A DNA stretch of 64,000 nucleotides from JAAXVQ01 sp964604705 (GTDB lineage: Bacteria; Oederibacteriota; JAAXVQ01). How positions within the stretch are numbered: the first letter of the stretch is position 1; every line of letters begins with the position of its first letter. This document shows positions 52,963-62,000 of this stretch, in pieces. The notes beneath the pieces are model-generated. The model was given only the letters and a program-made list of their open reading frames with translations. It ran no database searches and had not been told where the DNA came from. A program made the translations under genes and the position numbers. The stretch is taken from positions 4,660 to 68,659 of the forward strand of contig CAZSAP010000017.1 of NCBI GenBank assembly GCA_964604705.1, written 5' to 3'.

Positions 52963-53694
52963 TTATTCCTTGGCGTTGGCCAGAGCAATGGCCTCTTTGA
53001 GATCAAAGGCACCCGTGTAAAGGGCTTTCCCGATCACCACTCCGCTCACACCGTACTTTTTGAGATTTTTCAAGTGCTTGATGTCTTTCAAAGTCCCAAC
53101 GCCGCCGGAGGCAATGACTGGAATTTTCAAAGCGCAGGCCATGGCCTTGATGCTCTTGAAATTGGGACCGGCCAGCATGCCGTCACGCTTAATGTCGGTG
53201 AAGACAATGTTTTTTACACCCATGTCTTGCATCTCACGCGCAAAATCAATGGCGGAAATATCCGTGGTTTCCTTCCAGCCCTTTACCGCCACTTTGCCGT
53301 CGCGCGAATCAATCCCCGCCACAATGCGCGAAGCTCCGAATTGCTTAATCGCTTTGGCCAAAAAGTCGTGTGTCAATGCATTGGTGCCCAAGATTACACG
53401 CTTCACACCCTTGGCCAACAACTCCTTGATCAAATCCAGGTCGCGAACCCCGCCGCCGAACTGAACCGGGATTTTTACTTCCTTCACGATTTGATACACA
53501 TACTTTAGATTTTTAGGTTCACCGGTCAATGCTCCGTCCAAGTCCACGACATGCAGATACTTGGCACCTTTAAGCTGCCAGAGTTTGGCAATGGAAACCG
53601 GCTCCTTGGAATAAACGGTCTCATCACGCACATCCCCCCGAATCAAGCGAACGCAGCGTCCTTTACGTAAATCAATAGCGGGAAAAATAATCAT
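52963..53694 (-). CDS. hisA: ProFAR isomerase
   Basis: A 243-residue TIM barrel. Catalytic Asp in IIFPAIDLRKGRCVRLIRGD and in VAGIDSRDGKVAVKGW, and phosphate loops FGGGVRD and IASGGVGT. I chose ATG 53694, with a GAGGTG site, rather than the much longer frame. It lies 4 bases after hisH. Confidence 0.97.
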   Translation of the reverse strand: MIIFPAIDLRKGRCVRLIRGDVRDETVYSKEPVSIAKLWQLKGAKYLHVVDLDGALTGEPKNLKYVYQIVKEVKIPVQFGGGVRDLDLIKELLAKGVKRVILGTNALTHDFLAKAIKQFGASRIVAGIDSRDGKVAVKGWKETTDISAIDFAREMQDMGVKNIVFTDIKRDGMLAGPNFKSIKAMACALKIPVIASGGVGTLKDIKHLKNLKKYGVSGVVIGKALYTGAFDLKEAIALANAKE

Positions 53695-53698
53695 GTTC

Positions 53699-54313
53699 TC
53701 ACCTCGTCTGGGCCAACATGTTGGCCAGATTACGATATACCAGCAACCCTGTATTTTGGCTCTTTTCCGGATGGAATTGAATTCCACACAACCGATTCCG
53801 CCCGACGGTGGAGGCAAACGTGACTCCGTAGTCGGTCGTGGTGACCACGTCTTGCGGATCGCTGGGAACGCAATAAAACGAATGTACAAAATACATGTAC
53901 GACTGGTTTGGAACGTCCTTAAAATAAGGATTCTTGCTTTTAAAGGCAATTTGATTCCACCCCATGTGGGGAACCTTAACGGTTTTGGAAAAGGGCACCA
54001 CTTTCCCAGGCAACAAACTCAACCCTTCGTGCCGTCCAAACTCTTCGGAATAATCAAACATTAGCTGCATGCCGAGGCAAATACCCAAAAAGGGTTTTTC
54101 TGCGGCCGCGGCTTCTCGCAACGCGCCAATCAAACGTTGCCGAGTCAAATGCTGCATGGCCTGAGCAAAGGCTCCCACACCCGGCAAAATCACAGCTTTG
54201 GCCTTGCGGATCTCCGCTGATGTCTTTACCAACTTCGGTGTCAGCCCCGCTTGGGAACAGGCTTTTTTCACCGAGTGCAAATTCCCCATGTGATAATCAA
54301 CAATGGCTACCAT
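53699..54313 (-). CDS. hisH: imidazole glycerol phosphate synthase glutaminase subunit
   Basis: A 204-residue glutaminase. IVDYHMGNLHSVKKA start, nucleophile Cys in FLGICLGMQLMF, and His/Glu in GIQFHPEKSQ. It supplies ammonia to HisF. It is separated from hisB by 110 bases with no clear promoter or hairpin, then joins hisA almost directly. Confidence 0.96.
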   Translation of the reverse strand: MVAIVDYHMGNLHSVKKACSQAGLTPKLVKTSAEIRKAKAVILPGVGAFAQAMQHLTRQRLIGALREAAAAEKPFLGICLGMQLMFDYSEEFGRHEGLSLLPGKVVPFSKTVKVPHMGWNQIAFKSKNPYFKDVPNQSYMYFVHSFYCVPSDPQDVVTTTDYGVTFASTVGRNRLCGIQFHPEKSQNTGLLVYRNLANMLAQTR

Positions 54314-54423
54314 ACTTACCCAGCTTCTTTCTATAAAATGAAAATCTCGGCTACGTTCGGACCACTTCGCAGAACACCCTTCCAGCTTACGTAACGAGAT
54401 CGACCTGACGTTCAGTCCCTCGT

Positions 54424-55020
54424 TTACAAAATACCTTTCGTACTGGGCACACCCAAAACTCTGGGATCTTTCTCAACCGCAATCCGCAGTGCGCGTCCCA
54501 ACCCCTTAAACAAGGCTTCCACCACATGATGCGTATTGCCTCCGGCACGCTGCGTCACATGCAAGGTAATTCCAGCAGCCTGTGAAAACGCCCGCAAAAA
54601 CTCAATGACAAGTTCTGTGTCAAATTCCGCAAGCCGACGCTGACGCAATTTTAAGCCGTAGGCCAAAAATGCCCGGCCGGAAATATCCACAACCACCTCA
54701 ACCAGAGTTTCATCCATGGGCAGCGAGAAAAAACCATAACGCGTGATCCCCCGTTTGTCTCCCAACGCCTTTTGAAACGCTTGCCCCAGGGTTAAACCCA
54801 AATCTTCAACCAAGTGATGTTGGTCCACGTCCAAATCACCTTGAGCCTTAATGTCGAGATCAAACAAACCATGTGCCGCAAATAAAGTAAGCATGTGCTC
54901 TAGAAAGGGAATTCCCAAAGCCAAGTGAACCTGTCCACGCCCGTCTAGGTTCCATTGCACGCGAATCTGAGTCTCTTTGGTTGTACGCTCAATCTTTGCC
55001 CTGCGCTGCACTTTGGCCAT
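54424..55020 (-). CDS. hisB: imidazoleglycerol-phosphate dehydratase
   Basis: A 198-residue monofunctional enzyme. The two metal motifs DVDQHHLVEDLGLTLG and GNTHHVVEALFKGLGRAL are intact, with GIPFLEHMLTLFAAHG between. It lacks the histidinol-phosphatase domain fused in enterobacteria. It starts 16 bases after hisC. Confidence 0.97.
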   Translation of the reverse strand: MAKVQRRAKIERTTKETQIRVQWNLDGRGQVHLALGIPFLEHMLTLFAAHGLFDLDIKAQGDLDVDQHHLVEDLGLTLGQAFQKALGDKRGITRYGFFSLPMDETLVEVVVDISGRAFLAYGLKLRQRRLAEFDTELVIEFLRAFSQAAGITLHVTQRAGGNTHHVVEALFKGLGRALRIAVEKDPRVLGVPSTKGIL

Positions 55021-55036
55021 GGTATCCCGCCTTAGT

Positions 55037-56125
55037 CTATGCGTTTAATGCTGCACGGCAGGCATCCGCCAGCCGATCGTTTTCTAATGCTGTGCCTACC
55101 GTAATGCGCAGACAGTTTTCCAAGCGCTCAACTTTCCCAAATCCGCGTACAGCAATGCCTTGTTGCGCCAGTGTCTGCTTCAAGTCCGCCGCTCTGGGAT
55201 GTCGGACTAAGAAAAAATTCGCCTGACTTGGAAAAACCTGCAAGTCCGGAAGGACACGCAACCGCTCGGCCAACCGAGTGCGTTCTTGCTGGACCGCTGC
55301 AGCCTGGGCGCGCCAAACATCCATGTGCTCCAATGCTTGACAGGCTATGTACTGCGCAATGGCGTCAACATTGTATGGCAACCGGACGCGGTTTAACATC
55401 TGTATGATCGCAGGATGCGCAACTATGTACCCCAGACGTAAACCCGCCAAAGACATAGCCTTGGAAAACGTATTCAAAAGCACGGCCTGCGGATACCGAT
55501 CCAACAAATCACGCAGGCTCAGATTATCGTTGAACATACGGTACGCTTCATCAATGACAACCAGGCGTTCCGTGGATTGCAACAGCGCTTCCACGTCAAC
55601 CCGAGCGAACGCATTCCCCGTAGGGTTGTTGGGTGTGGCGATAAAGGCCAAACGGCTTTGCGTATGATTGAGTTCAGCCACCAACGCCGGAACATCCAGC
55701 GACCAATCTGCCTGCAACGGCACCCCAACCGGAGTACCTCCGGCTGAAAGGGTCAGCAACCGATACATGGTAAATGTTGGTGAAGGAAATATCGTGCGCG
55801 TTCCCGGCCCACCGTACACGGTCAAAAGATCGCGAATAATTTCATCCGAACCGTTGCCCACCAAAATGCATTCCGGTGAAACCCGCTCTTCCTTTGCCAA
55901 CCGTTCGCGCAAACGCACCGTTTCCGGATCCGGGTAGCGATTCCACATCACATCACGGAGTCCAGCAACAATGGATTGTTTTAAATCGGCCGGCACATCG
56001 TTCGGACTTTCGTTGGCATCCAAGCGAACTTCAGGCCAGGCTGGTTCGGGTTCATACGGACGCAACTGTTGAATCTCACCCCGGACCAAACCATTGATTT
56101 TATCCACACAAGTCTGATCGTCCAT
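55037..56125 (-). CDS. hisC: histidinol-phosphate aminotransferase
   Basis: A 362-residue PLP enzyme of fold type I. LVGNGSDEIIRDLL, TPNNPTGNAF and VIDEAYRMF precede the PLP lysine in NTFSKAMSLAGLRLGY. I chose ATG 56125, which has GGAG 8 bases ahead; an ATG six codons earlier is possible. It lies 30 bases after hisD. Confidence 0.93.
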   Translation of the reverse strand: MDDQTCVDKINGLVRGEIQQLRPYEPEPAWPEVRLDANESPNDVPADLKQSIVAGLRDVMWNRYPDPETVRLRERLAKEERVSPECILVGNGSDEIIRDLLTVYGGPGTRTIFPSPTFTMYRLLTLSAGGTPVGVPLQADWSLDVPALVAELNHTQSRLAFIATPNNPTGNAFARVDVEALLQSTERLVVIDEAYRMFNDNLSLRDLLDRYPQAVLLNTFSKAMSLAGLRLGYIVAHPAIIQMLNRVRLPYNVDAIAQYIACQALEHMDVWRAQAAAVQQERTRLAERLRVLPDLQVFPSQANFFLVRHPRAADLKQTLAQQGIAVRGFGKVERLENCLRITVGTALENDRLADACRAALNA

Positions 56126-56155
56126 CACACATTCTCCATCCATACATTGCCTTGC

Positions 56156-57478
56156 TTACATACGCACACGAATCGATTGTGCGTGTGCCTTTAATCCCTC
56201 GGCCTCGGCTACGGTAGCGGCTCCCGCCCCCTCACGTTTTACACCGACGCGCGTATACTCAATGACGCTTGTGTAATGCACAAAGTCCCTTACTGAAAGT
56301 GGTGACGCCGAACGCGACGTTCCCCCGGTAGGCAGCACGTGATTGGGACCGGCGGTATAATCCCCCATGGCCTGCGGTGTAATCGAACCCACAAAAATGG
56401 CCCCGCTGTTTTCAATATCTTTAACATACGCGGCCGCATGCTTAAATTGCAGAGAAAGATGTTCCGGTGCATATTCGTTTGTCATAACCAAGGCTTCACG
56501 CAAAGAACGCACCTGGATCAGTTGAATCCCCGTGTGAATCCGGCTGAAGGCCGGGTATTCCTTGACACGTTGGGCCACCTGCAGGCGCACAGCCGCAAGC
56601 AATTTCGCAGAAGGCGTCAGCAAAAGAGAAACCGCACCCGACCCATGTTCGCATTGTCCCAATAGATCCCAAGCCAGTGCCTTGGAATCAGCGGTATCGT
56701 CCGCCACAATTAAAATCTCGCTGGGACCGGCCAAGTGGTCAATCCCCACTTGACCCACGACCTGCCGTTTGGCTTCGGTGGCAAATATGTTTCCCGGTCC
56801 AACGATTTTATCCACCCGAGGAATGGTTTGGGTACCGTAGGCCAAGCTTGCAACGGCCACAGCTCCGCCCACACGAAAAATATCTTTGACCCCCGCTATG
56901 TCTGCTGCCACCATAAGGGCGTCCGCGATGGTCCCATGTTCAGACGACGGAGTGGCCATAATGATGTCTGGAACCCCTGCTACCGCCGCCGGTATGGCGT
57001 TCATCAAGACCGTTGAAATCAACGGTGCATTTCCGCCCGGAACATATATCCCCGCGCGTTCCAAAGGACGACAGCGTTCAAAAACCTTGACCCCTGCACG
57101 TCGAATCGAAGCGCGCTGCGCCGACACTTGTGCCAGATGATACTGACGTATATGATCGGCACATTCTTCAATGGCTTGCCGAACCGTGGGATCCAATCGT
57201 TTGGCCGCAGCCCTGCGTTCGGCGCGTGACACTTTCAGGGTAGCGGGCGAAAGACGTGCACCTTCGAGCTTCTGAACGTACCGCACGACAGCGCGATCAC
57301 CTTGGGTACGTACATCCTGACAAATGGTATGCACGGCCTCTTGCACCGAAACCGGCCGCCCAAACACCTTAAGCGTCAACGCATCGTTGCGCACACGGGT
57401 TGTATCGAGATTATCACGTTTTAAGAGGGAGGTCCAAAAACGTTTAAAGGTGGATTTTTGGGTAGTTAACATGCGCAT
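56156..57478 (-). CDS. hisD: histidinol dehydrogenase
   Basis: A 440-residue zinc enzyme for the last two steps of histidine synthesis. YVPGGNAPLISTVLMNAIPA, GPGNIFATEAKRQVVGQVGIDHLAGPSEILI, QCEHGSGAVSLLLT, EYAPEHLSLQF and LPTGGTSRSASPLSVRDFVHYTS hold the NAD, substrate and zinc-binding residues. One oddity is QCEHG where QAEHD is usual. It follows murA by 161 bases. Confidence 0.95.
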   Translation of the reverse strand: MRMLTTQKSTFKRFWTSLLKRDNLDTTRVRNDALTLKVFGRPVSVQEAVHTICQDVRTQGDRAVVRYVQKLEGARLSPATLKVSRAERRAAAKRLDPTVRQAIEECADHIRQYHLAQVSAQRASIRRAGVKVFERCRPLERAGIYVPGGNAPLISTVLMNAIPAAVAGVPDIIMATPSSEHGTIADALMVAADIAGVKDIFRVGGAVAVASLAYGTQTIPRVDKIVGPGNIFATEAKRQVVGQVGIDHLAGPSEILIVADDTADSKALAWDLLGQCEHGSGAVSLLLTPSAKLLAAVRLQVAQRVKEYPAFSRIHTGIQLIQVRSLREALVMTNEYAPEHLSLQFKHAAAYVKDIENSGAIFVGSITPQAMGDYTAGPNHVLPTGGTSRSASPLSVRDFVHYTSVIEYTRVGVKREGAGAATVAEAEGLKAHAQSIRVRM

Positions 57479-57639
57479 AACGTCATTGCTCCGCTAAACT
57501 CAACAACTCAAATGAGACCCTTCCCAAAGGAAGCTCCAGAAGAAAAGCATCATACCATGCAAAACCAACGCCTCGCAAGCCAAAAGGCATGCATTGGGCC
57601 GGCATCAACCTGTCCCATCCAATTAAGCCCCAAGATGTT

Positions 57640-58911
57640 CTACGCTTCAGGATCCCTCTCGCGTCTAATTTTAGCTCCCAAACTCGCCAATTTTTGTTCC
57701 AAATGCTCATAGCCTCGGTCCAGATGATAAATACGCGAGACTTTGGTCTCGCCTTCTGCCATAAGTCCCGTCAGAATCAGCGCAGCCGAGGCGCGTAAGT
57801 CCGACGCCATGACAGGCGCGCCGGAGAGAATATTGCCGCCCTTGACAATCGCCGTATTGCCTTCGATTTGAATATCCGCGCCCATACGCTTAAGCTCGGC
57901 AACGTGCATAAACCGGTTTTCCCAAATCGTCTCCGAGATTACCGAACGCCCCTCGGCAAAACACATAAGCGCCATCCATTGCGCTTGTAAATCTGTGGGA
58001 AAACCTGGAAAGGGGTGGGTTACAATATCTACTGCGGTTATTTTTTTCTTGCTCCTGCGTACACGAACCGTTTTATCGCCAATGGATTGCATCTCCACTC
58101 CAGCCTCAATCAGCTTGCGCTCCAGGGCGATAAGATCTTCCCCAGGAAAATCCTCAATGACAACATCACCATCTGAAATGGCCGCGGCAATGACCAAGGT
58201 TCCAGCCTCAATCCGATCAGGAATAATCCGATGTGGAACGGGACGCAACATTTTCACCCCTTCAATCACAACACGATTGGTACCGGCTCCTTGGACTCGT
58301 CCGCCCATGGCATTTAGAAACTGTGCTAGATGGATAATTTCTGGTTCACACGCGGCATTTTCAATAACCGTTTCTCCTTGGGCCAGAGACGCCGCGAGCA
58401 TGATATTTACAGTTGCACCAACACTCACCACATCCAAATAAACCTCGGCACCTTGCAGTCCATTTGGCGTATGTGCATGGATATAGCCATGATCCATGTT
58501 GATTTCAGCCCCCATGCATTTCAAACCCTTGAGGTGTTGATCAATGGGACGAAGTCCGATCGCACATCCGCCAGGTAAGGCCACACGCGCATTTTTAAAA
58601 CGCGCCAACAACGGGGCTAAGACATAAATGGAAGCTCGCATGGTTTTAACCAGCTCATACGGCGCTGCCTTATCTTCAAATCCAGAAGGATCAACCGAGG
58701 CCACATTGTTTTGTATGTCCGCTTTGGCACCTAATAGGTTTAGCATCTGACACATGGTCTTTAGATCTTTAACCTGGGGCACATTTTCAATGCAACTGGG
58801 CCCATCGGCCAACAAACACGCCGCCAAAATTGGCAACGATGCATTTTTGGATCCGCTAACCCGAACGTTTCCTTTGAGCGGAACGCCACCTTCCAAGACA
58901 ATACGATCCAT
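57640..58911 (-). CDS. murA: UDP-N-acetylglucosamine 1-carboxyvinyltransferase
   Basis: A 423-residue MurA, the first committed step of peptidoglycan synthesis. VSGSKNASLPILAACLLADG opens it, and LPGGCAIGLRPIDQHLKGL contains the PEP-binding Cys (about 116) that fosfomycin targets. GAGG lies 9 bases before ATG 58911, preferred over an ATG three codons earlier. It heads the his-trp gene series, though the 161-base spacer to hisD may hold a separate signal. Confidence 0.96.
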   Translation of the reverse strand: MDRIVLEGGVPLKGNVRVSGSKNASLPILAACLLADGPSCIENVPQVKDLKTMCQMLNLLGAKADIQNNVASVDPSGFEDKAAPYELVKTMRASIYVLAPLLARFKNARVALPGGCAIGLRPIDQHLKGLKCMGAEINMDHGYIHAHTPNGLQGAEVYLDVVSVGATVNIMLAASLAQGETVIENAACEPEIIHLAQFLNAMGGRVQGAGTNRVVIEGVKMLRPVPHRIIPDRIEAGTLVIAAAISDGDVVIEDFPGEDLIALERKLIEAGVEMQSIGDKTVRVRRSKKKITAVDIVTHPFPGFPTDLQAQWMALMCFAEGRSVISETIWENRFMHVAELKRMGADIQIEGNTAIVKGGNILSGAPVMASDLRASAALILTGLMAEGETKVSRIYHLDRGYEHLEQKLASLGAKIRRERDPEA

Positions 58912-58938
58912 AGCCACCATCCTCGTGAAATTTGTGGA

Positions 58939-58965
58939 AGTATACCATGATTTTTAATGACTCAA
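58939..58965 (-). promoter_or_regulatory. candidate murA promoter
   Basis: Minus strand: TTGAGT, 15 bases, TATACT, 27 bases upstream of the ATG. The spacer is short but the -10 is good. Confidence 0.45.
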
Positions 58966-58966
58966 C

Positions 58967-58989
58967 ACTATTTCCCCGCGGGAAATAGT
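58967..58989. promoter_or_regulatory. perfect palindrome abutting the murA -35 box
   Basis: ACTATTTCCC, CGC, GGGAAATAGT: a 10-bp perfect inverted repeat directly upstream of the candidate -35. Consistent with an operator for a dimeric regulator; no T-run, so not a normal terminator. Confidence 0.45.
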
Positions 58990-59000
58990 AACAATTCAAT

Positions 59001-59040
59001 AAAAAAGCCGCCCCCGCGATTGCTGCGGGAGCGGCTTTTT
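59001..59040 (-). terminator. terminator of the giant YD-like gene
   Basis: A-run, GCCGC and CCCGC stem pairing with GCGGG and GCGGC, then T-run; 14 bases past the minus-strand stop at 59055. Symmetric enough to work in both directions. Confidence 0.93.
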
Positions 59041-59054
59041 CCAAAACTTCCTGA

Positions 59055-62000
59055 CTATTGCTGGTTCTGAACTTGCTTTAATTGCAATTGAGTCGGATCC
59101 AGTTTCTCACCCACCATACGGTGATCGCTGAAAAGTTCTTTGGCAGATTCGAAGGCCATGGATTCCTTCGCCGTATTGTCCTCGGTCTTCTCAAACCGAG
59201 TAGATCCGCCACCGACTTTGCCGGTCATTTCACCGGCTGCGTTAAACTTGTACAAGCTCTTCTGGCCGTCACGGTCGGTAACGGTCATGGTCACACCCAG
59301 TACCTTGCCGGATCCGTCTGTCATATAATCATACTGAGTGGTTCCATTGGCATCGGATTTAGATACCAAACGCCCACCTTCATAAACCTTCTTCACCATC
59401 TCCGTACCCTGGGCATTGCGCGAGGTAACTTCCACGCTGTTATCCTTATAAACATAGGTTTGGGTAACACCGTTTTGTTCCTTCGATACAAGTTTCCCAG
59501 TTTGATTGTACTTCAATGTACTAACACCTTCGTTGGTGCGTTCTTTCACCTCAGTACCGGTAACATTGCCTTTGGCATCCAAGGCATACGCGAAAGTACG
59601 GCTGACACCTTCGCTGTTTTCCGACAGGAGATGGCTGCTGTTGTCAAAATGCTTGACCGTCGTCTTTCCTCCAGCAATGCAGGTTTCAGTCTTACCCGAG
59701 GCTTCATAGTTGAAACGATAGATCTCACCACTCTTACCAATCGCTTCCACAATGTTGCCGTTTTCATCACGTACAACACTGGCATACTTCTCAGCTTCCT
59801 GTTCTTTCTGAGCTGCAATCTGCGCATCTTTGGACGTTCCCTCGGTGCCTAAAATCGCAACCTTCACCGAGTCAAACGTAGCACCTGGAGCCACAAGATT
59901 TAAGATCGCTCCTAAGATTGACTTCTGATATGTGTCACCAAACAGGGCTTTATAAGCATCGGCCAAAGCACCCATAAGAGCTTTGGTTCCTTCACCCGAT
60001 CCAGCCAAAGCATTGGCGATCTGTTCCGGTGTCATCTTCGAGAGCGCCAAAATAAGCAACTCGTCAAGCTTCTGAACATTCTGGCCTTTCAATTGCGCCG
60101 TCAGTTGCGTCTTCAACTGGGTCGTGGAGGTATCGTCCTTACTAACTTGTGTAGTGGTAGATGCAGCTTTCACCACAAGACCATTTCCAGTTGCGGGTGC
60201 ATTGGACGCGGTCACATTGGCCGGACGGGTTGGATTGGCGTCTGGGTTCGTAACATCGTCGCTCCAAGCACCCGGATCGGCGGTTGTTGCTCCAAACGGT
60301 TGGAACACCTTCGATCCATCACTGGTAATATCGGAAGTCCCGCTGGTTCCCGCCAGTGTGACACCCGAAGCTTTGCTGCCCACAGAAGTGGCGACTTGAC
60401 CGGCAGCGGTTGACGCGATCCGAATGCCATCGGCCTTGGTTCCTACCGGCGAAGCTACGACGGTGTTGTTGTCTTGGGTCATCTTATCCGCAAACTTCTG
60501 TGCTTCGGTTCCATCTTCCAACCACATAAATCCATCACCGTTCTTACCCCAATCTTCTTTGGTGTAAGAGTAGTGTTTCTCGTTGTGGTCGAATACTTGC
60601 ACCGGGGTAGTCCCTGTTTGGATCTGTTTGGTTGGATCATTTGGATCCGGGCCATATACCGGCTGCTGCTCTGTACGGTAGATCGCAACATCCCAAGATT
60701 TAAGATTCAAAATCTTATATCCACAGCTACCATTGTAGAACACATTGTCCGCTTGACTGAAGCTGTATGTAGCTGCAGGCGGAGCCGATGTGGTATCCCC
60801 TACGCTGGATGTACCTGTTACAACTGGTTTATAGCGATTCTCTTTCTTATACTTCTTGGCTTCAAATTCCATGTTGGAGAATACCGCACTAGCTGTACCA
60901 TCTTCGTTAACTGTGATCTCTACGTCTGCATAATTCTTAATATTCCCAGAGGTGAGGTTATCCGACTTCATTTCACCCAAGGTCTTCTGATTGCGGGTAT
61001 CGGACTGCGACTTATACGACCAGGTCTCTTTCTCTTTTTGATTCTTAACCAACGCCGTCTTAATGAAGTTAAATGCATTGGTTTGGTTCATAGCCACCAA
61101 GTTACTGGCGTATTTCTGATCAACCTTCGCTCGGGTGGCTTTGAGTTTCTCACCCTTGAAGTAGAAACCATACGTATCGTAAGTAACTTCACCAGTCCAG
61201 GAGGTACCGCCTGCCGTAAAGGTTTCGGTCGCTGTCTTCCAATAGGATTTGTACTTGCTCGTCGATGAGTAGCTGTGAGTGACATTGGAAGCATCGGTCC
61301 AAGACTTCATGTTCCAATACTGGTCGTAGACCATGGAACCATCCTTGGTCGAAGTACCACGTATTTCAGAGACAGTATCACCGGAGTAGGTATACGAGAA
61401 CGTTCCAAATCCACCGGTAGTAGCTGTACGCTTATGCGTTGCAGGATCCCAGGTAGTAAAACCCTTATCATCCGAAGATCCAGTTGTACCATCGCTCCCT
61501 ATGAAACTATAAGCTGTGGTAATACCGTCCTCGCGGGTACCAGTGGCGCTCGTTACATAGGAACCATCGTTACTGTAGGTAATGGTTTCATTGAACGAAT
61601 TGCTGTTGGTCATGGCACGTTTGGTCATGATGCCCGTAGTTGTATAGTCTTCTGTGCCGTATCCAACATGGATGCCATCCAGGCCCGAGTAATCAATCGT
61701 AGCCTTGGTATGGAATTTCCCTGAAGGAACATCTGTATAAACCCAGTGCATGGTGCTGCCACCGTTGTTGGTACGACGCCGCTCGATCCATGACGATTGA
61801 TAATAAGCCCCTGCCATGGAAATATGCTCACTGCCTTGATTGTCAACAACATCTGCTCCACACGGCTTATTTCCATCAAGCATAGTGTAGGTAATGGTGG
61901 CACTCTTAACAAAGTAGCCGTTGTTGTATGTAATAACCTGAGTAGTCGGCAGGTATTCTTTATTGTTTGCTGTGGAAGCCGCATCGGACTTAGTAACCAG

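Noticed and set aside
60474..61268. Long plus-strand frame opposite the YD-like gene
   Set aside because: Ile/Val/Arg-rich translation of the Thr/Tyr-rich repeats on the other strand; no start signals.
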